From: Candidatus Aminicenantota bacterium
Lineage (GTDB): Bacteria > Acidobacteriota > Aminicenantia > Aminicenantales > Aminicenantaceae
Direction: 5' to 3'
Length of the DNA: 7,643 nt
Assembly: GCA_030670375.1 (NCBI GenBank)
Contig: DAOVBT010000089.1
Span: 1 to 7,643, forward strand
A program made the translations under genes and the position numbers. Position 1 is the stretch's first letter; the number at the start of each line of letters is the position of its first letter. The notes under the pieces are model-generated. The model did no database searches and was not told the origin of the DNA. It saw nothing but the letters and a program-made list of their open reading frames with translations. Positions 5,984 to 7,643 of the stretch are shown here, piece after piece.

Positions 5984-5995
5984 GGGGATGTCCCC
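5984..5995. repeat. Short GC-rich dyad GGGGATGTCCCC
   Basis: A 5-bp inverted repeat with a 2-base centre stands in otherwise AT-rich intergenic DNA. It abuts the PqqD-like stop codon and lies 10 bp upstream of the def -35 box. No T tract follows it on the minus strand, so it is a poor intrinsic terminator; it could be an operator or a weak hairpin. No protein is known from the sequence to bind it. Confidence 0.3.
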
Positions 5996-6351
5996 TAAAG
6001 ATTTTTAAACGTGATAAATTTGTTTTTTTCTAGATTTTGGAAGAAGGTCCCGAGGCGCTCATACAGGGGATCCACTTTGTCACCGAATTTTTCTCTCAGT
6101 TTTCCGCTGATCTCTTCAACCGTTTTCCTGCCATCACACAGGCTCCATATGAAGGAACCGATATCGTCCAGTTTGATCTTGTAGTGCGGGCTTTTAAAAC
6201 GAGGAAGGATATGCTTGACCATCCATGGATGTCGGTATTTTGGCTTGAGAAGAACATAAAGTCCATCTTCTGTTTTTTTTGACAGTATGTTTTGATCAGG
6301 GATCAACTTGAGAAGGTTGACTGGGGAAGACTCAACCCTTTGTTTTTTCAC
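5995..6351 (-). CDS. PqqD-like small protein (RiPP recognition element fold)
   Basis: This 118-residue protein has a PqqD-like winged-helix domain in its C-terminal half (about residues 56-116): a strand HYKIKLDDIGSFIWSLCDG, then a helix TVEEISGKLREKFG and a helix YERLGTFFQNLEKNKFI. The 'LDDIGSFIW..CDG..TVEEI' pattern matches PqqD-family proteins, whose best-known members hold a precursor peptide for a radical SAM enzyme. The N-terminal half (residues 12-50) is not typical of PqqD itself and has basic stretches. No radical SAM enzyme, precursor peptide or other PQQ gene is in the window, so it is not PqqD of PQQ synthesis and the actual role is unknown. It starts with GTG, without a visible Shine-Dalgarno, 33 bp downstream of the OPT transporter. 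That tight spacing suggests a shared function or transcript with the transporter. The next gene, def, is 64 bp away. Confidence 0.75.
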   Translation of the reverse strand: MKKQRVESSPVNLLKLIPDQNILSKKTEDGLYVLLKPKYRHPWMVKHILPRFKSPHYKIKLDDIGSFIWSLCDGRKTVEEISGKLREKFGDKVDPLYERLGTFFQNLEKNKFITFKNL

Positions 6352-6360
6352 GACTGACAG

Positions 6361-6388
6361 ATTTTAGCTTATGTATTATTGAGATCAA
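6361..6388 (-). promoter_or_regulatory. Possible promoter for the PqqD-like gene
   Basis: On the minus strand, TTGATC (6388-6383, 4/6) precedes TAAAAT (6366-6361, 5/6) by 16 bases. The -35 box overlaps the stop codon of the OPT gene. The predicted transcription start, about 6354, is three bases before the GTG, so the message would be practically leaderless. Read-through from the transporter gene is equally possible, because no terminator separates them. Confidence 0.4.
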
Positions 6389-7643
6389 ACTTCTTTTGTT
6401 TCACTTTCCTGCCCATATTCTCCAGAAGCAATGAATTTTTTGTATGGGAAATAAATCATGATGAAGCCGAGGGTGAAGAAGATCACCAATCCAAACCAGG
6501 GATTATCCAAGGATCCAGGCATACTGATATTCAATCCCTTTATGGCTGCTGTGGTGATTCCCAGTAGAGCCTGTCCGGCGATCAACCCGGAAGCGATCAA
6601 TAGGCCGATGTTTTCCACGATTTCTTTCCCTTTTCCTGTGGGATTTTTATTTTCTACCCTCCTATCCAGGAAATGCTTGAGAACACCACCGAAGAATATG
6701 CAAGCTGTGGCTCGGAAGGGAAGGTACATTCCCACAGCGATAAGCATTGGTGATGGAGATCCGATAAGAATAAGGACGATCGCAAGAAGCATCCCTGCAA
6801 TCACCAGGGGCCAGGCCATTTCTCCCCCCACGATTCCCTTGGCCATGGTTGCCATCAATCCGGCTTGCGGAGCTGGGAGATCATTGCTTCCGATTCCCAT
6901 GGTATTGTGCAAGAGCTGTAAGGAGAAGGTGAGAGTTAAGCCGGCAGCCACCACACCGATGATTCCTCCTATCTGCATACGCCAAGGTGTACCGCCGAGT
7001 ATATGCCCCACTTTCCAGTCTTGGATCATATCTCCTGCTACGCCAGCTATACAGCAGACAACCGCCGCTACACCTAAAACAGCAGCGATTCCTTCGTTCC
7101 CTCTCTGTCCCATCAGAACCATCATCAATGCAGCGATCAGAAGGGTTGTCAGTGTTAGACCAGAAATCGGATTGGAAGAGGAGCCGATTATGCCGACGAG
7201 ATAACCAGCCACTGCAGCGAAAAGCAGCCCCATGATGACCATGACAATGGCTGAAACCAGGGCGGATCCGATATTGTGCGTGAAGATGTGATAAAGAACA
7301 ACCATCGGGATAATCAGAGCCAAGATGGAAATGATAATTGTCGAGAAAGAAAGATCTTTATCCGTCCGGAGAGTATCGACATCGCCACCGCTTCGAGCTT
7401 TTTTAACGTCGGTAATCGAGCGGCCGATCCCCGTGATAAGGCTTTTCCTCATCTTGAACAGCGTGTAAAATGCCCCGACAAGCATGGCCCCGACGGCGAT
7501 GGGTTTGATCAGGGAATTGTAGGCAGAAGCGGCCATATCTGTCCAAGTCCAATCGGGATTAAGCGCTGTAACCTGAGCCACAATGTCTCCCAGGTTATCT
7601 CCGTATATAAAAAGCATGAAGGGCATCAGGAAGAGCCAGCCAA
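6385..7643 (-). CDS. OPT-family oligopeptide transporter, C-terminal part (5' end beyond the window)
   Basis: This is the C-terminal part (about 418 residues) of an oligopeptide transporter (OPT) family membrane protein; the reading frame continues past the right edge as ..GWLFLMPFML, so the start is missing. Bacterial OPT proteins usually have some 600-680 residues. OPT carriers are secondary transporters of peptides or metal-chelate complexes driven by the proton gradient. Counting from the Met at 7626, about ten hydrophobic segments are visible (for example 40-58, 94-115, 121-147, 217-239, 270-289, 377-394). Family signatures are GSSSNPISG (148-156), the loop GDMIQDWKVGHILGG followed by TPWRMQIG (198-220), and GMYLPF (299-304). 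The cytoplasmic loop 59-92 is Lys/Arg-rich. The substrate cannot be inferred from sequence. The PqqD-like gene follows 33 bp downstream. Confidence 0.92.
   Translation of the reverse strand, partial: GWLFLMPFMLFIYGDNLGDIVAQVTALNPDWTWTDMAASAYNSLIKPIAVGAMLVGAFYTLFKMRKSLITGIGRSITDVKKARSGGDVDTLRTDKDLSFSTIIISILALIIPMVVLYHIFTHNIGSALVSAIVMVIMGLLFAAVAGYLVGIIGSSSNPISGLTLTTLLIAALMMVLMGQRGNEGIAAVLGVAAVVCCIAGVAGDMIQDWKVGHILGGTPWRMQIGGIIGVVAAGLTLTFSLQLLHNTMGIGSNDLPAPQAGLMATMAKGIVGGEMAWPLVIAGMLLAIVLILIGSPSPMLIAVGMYLPFRATACIFFGGVLKHFLDRRVENKNPTGKGKEIVENIGLLIASGLIAGQALLGITTAAIKGLNISMPGSLDNPWFGLVIFFTLGFIMIYFPYKKFIASGEYGQESETKEV

Noticed and set aside
5995..6351. Identification as genuine PqqD of PQQ biosynthesis
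   Set aside because: No pqqA, B, C or E is nearby and the N-terminal half does not fit PqqD, which is about 90 residues.
6458..7204. Long plus-strand open frame (248 codons) opposite the OPT gene
   Set aside because: It is antisense to a clear OPT membrane protein, is rich in Pro, Ile and Arg as expected from reading hydrophobic codons backwards, has no ribosome site and resembles no family.

Overview
The window is about 7.6 kb of compact bacterial DNA of moderate GC with eight genes, the last of which runs off the right edge. The gene content suggests an anaerobic Desulfobacterota (deltaproteobacterial) genome, sulfate-reducing or syntrophic. The grounds are a split B12-dependent acyl-CoA mutase, a membrane-anchored M23 peptidase starting MAKK..IIVPH, and an OPT transporter followed by a PqqD-like protein and def-fmt. 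This placement is inference from gene style and order, not from a marker gene.

Left half, + strand (189-3449): four genes in one direction form a likely operon. They are an SDR oxidoreductase, a very small protein resembling the EF-Tu domain 2 beta-barrel, the large catalytic subunit of a coenzyme B12-dependent acyl-CoA mutase, and its small B12-binding subunit. The mutase looks like methylmalonyl-CoA mutase overall. However, the two residues that recognise a substrate carboxylate in true methylmalonyl-CoA mutase (Tyr89 and Arg207 in the Propionibacterium enzyme) are Phe and Gln here. That is the isobutyryl-CoA mutase pattern, so a default 'methylmalonyl-CoA mutase' label is probably wrong about the substrate.

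Centre (3468-4473): an M23 endopeptidase gene has its own sigma70-type promoter and an almost leaderless start. It converges on fmt, and between them lies a perfect 23-bp inverted repeat with A and T tracts that should terminate transcription both ways.

Right half, - strand (4471-7643): reading leftwards, the order is an OPT-family transporter (5' part missing), a PqqD-like small protein, peptide deformylase and methionyl-tRNA formyltransferase. def and fmt overlap by ATGA and together handle N-formylmethionine addition and removal. PqqD-like and def each have a recognisable promoter placing the start codon only a few bases after the predicted transcription start.

A short motif, CCTGRWYTATTCA and close variants, recurs four times, always in or at the edge of intergenic DNA, and overlaps the stop codons of two genes. 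No tRNA, rRNA, CRISPR array or intact insertion sequence was seen. The strongest candidates for a second look are the mutase specificity, the EF-Tu-like protein in its operon, and the OPT/PqqD-like pair.
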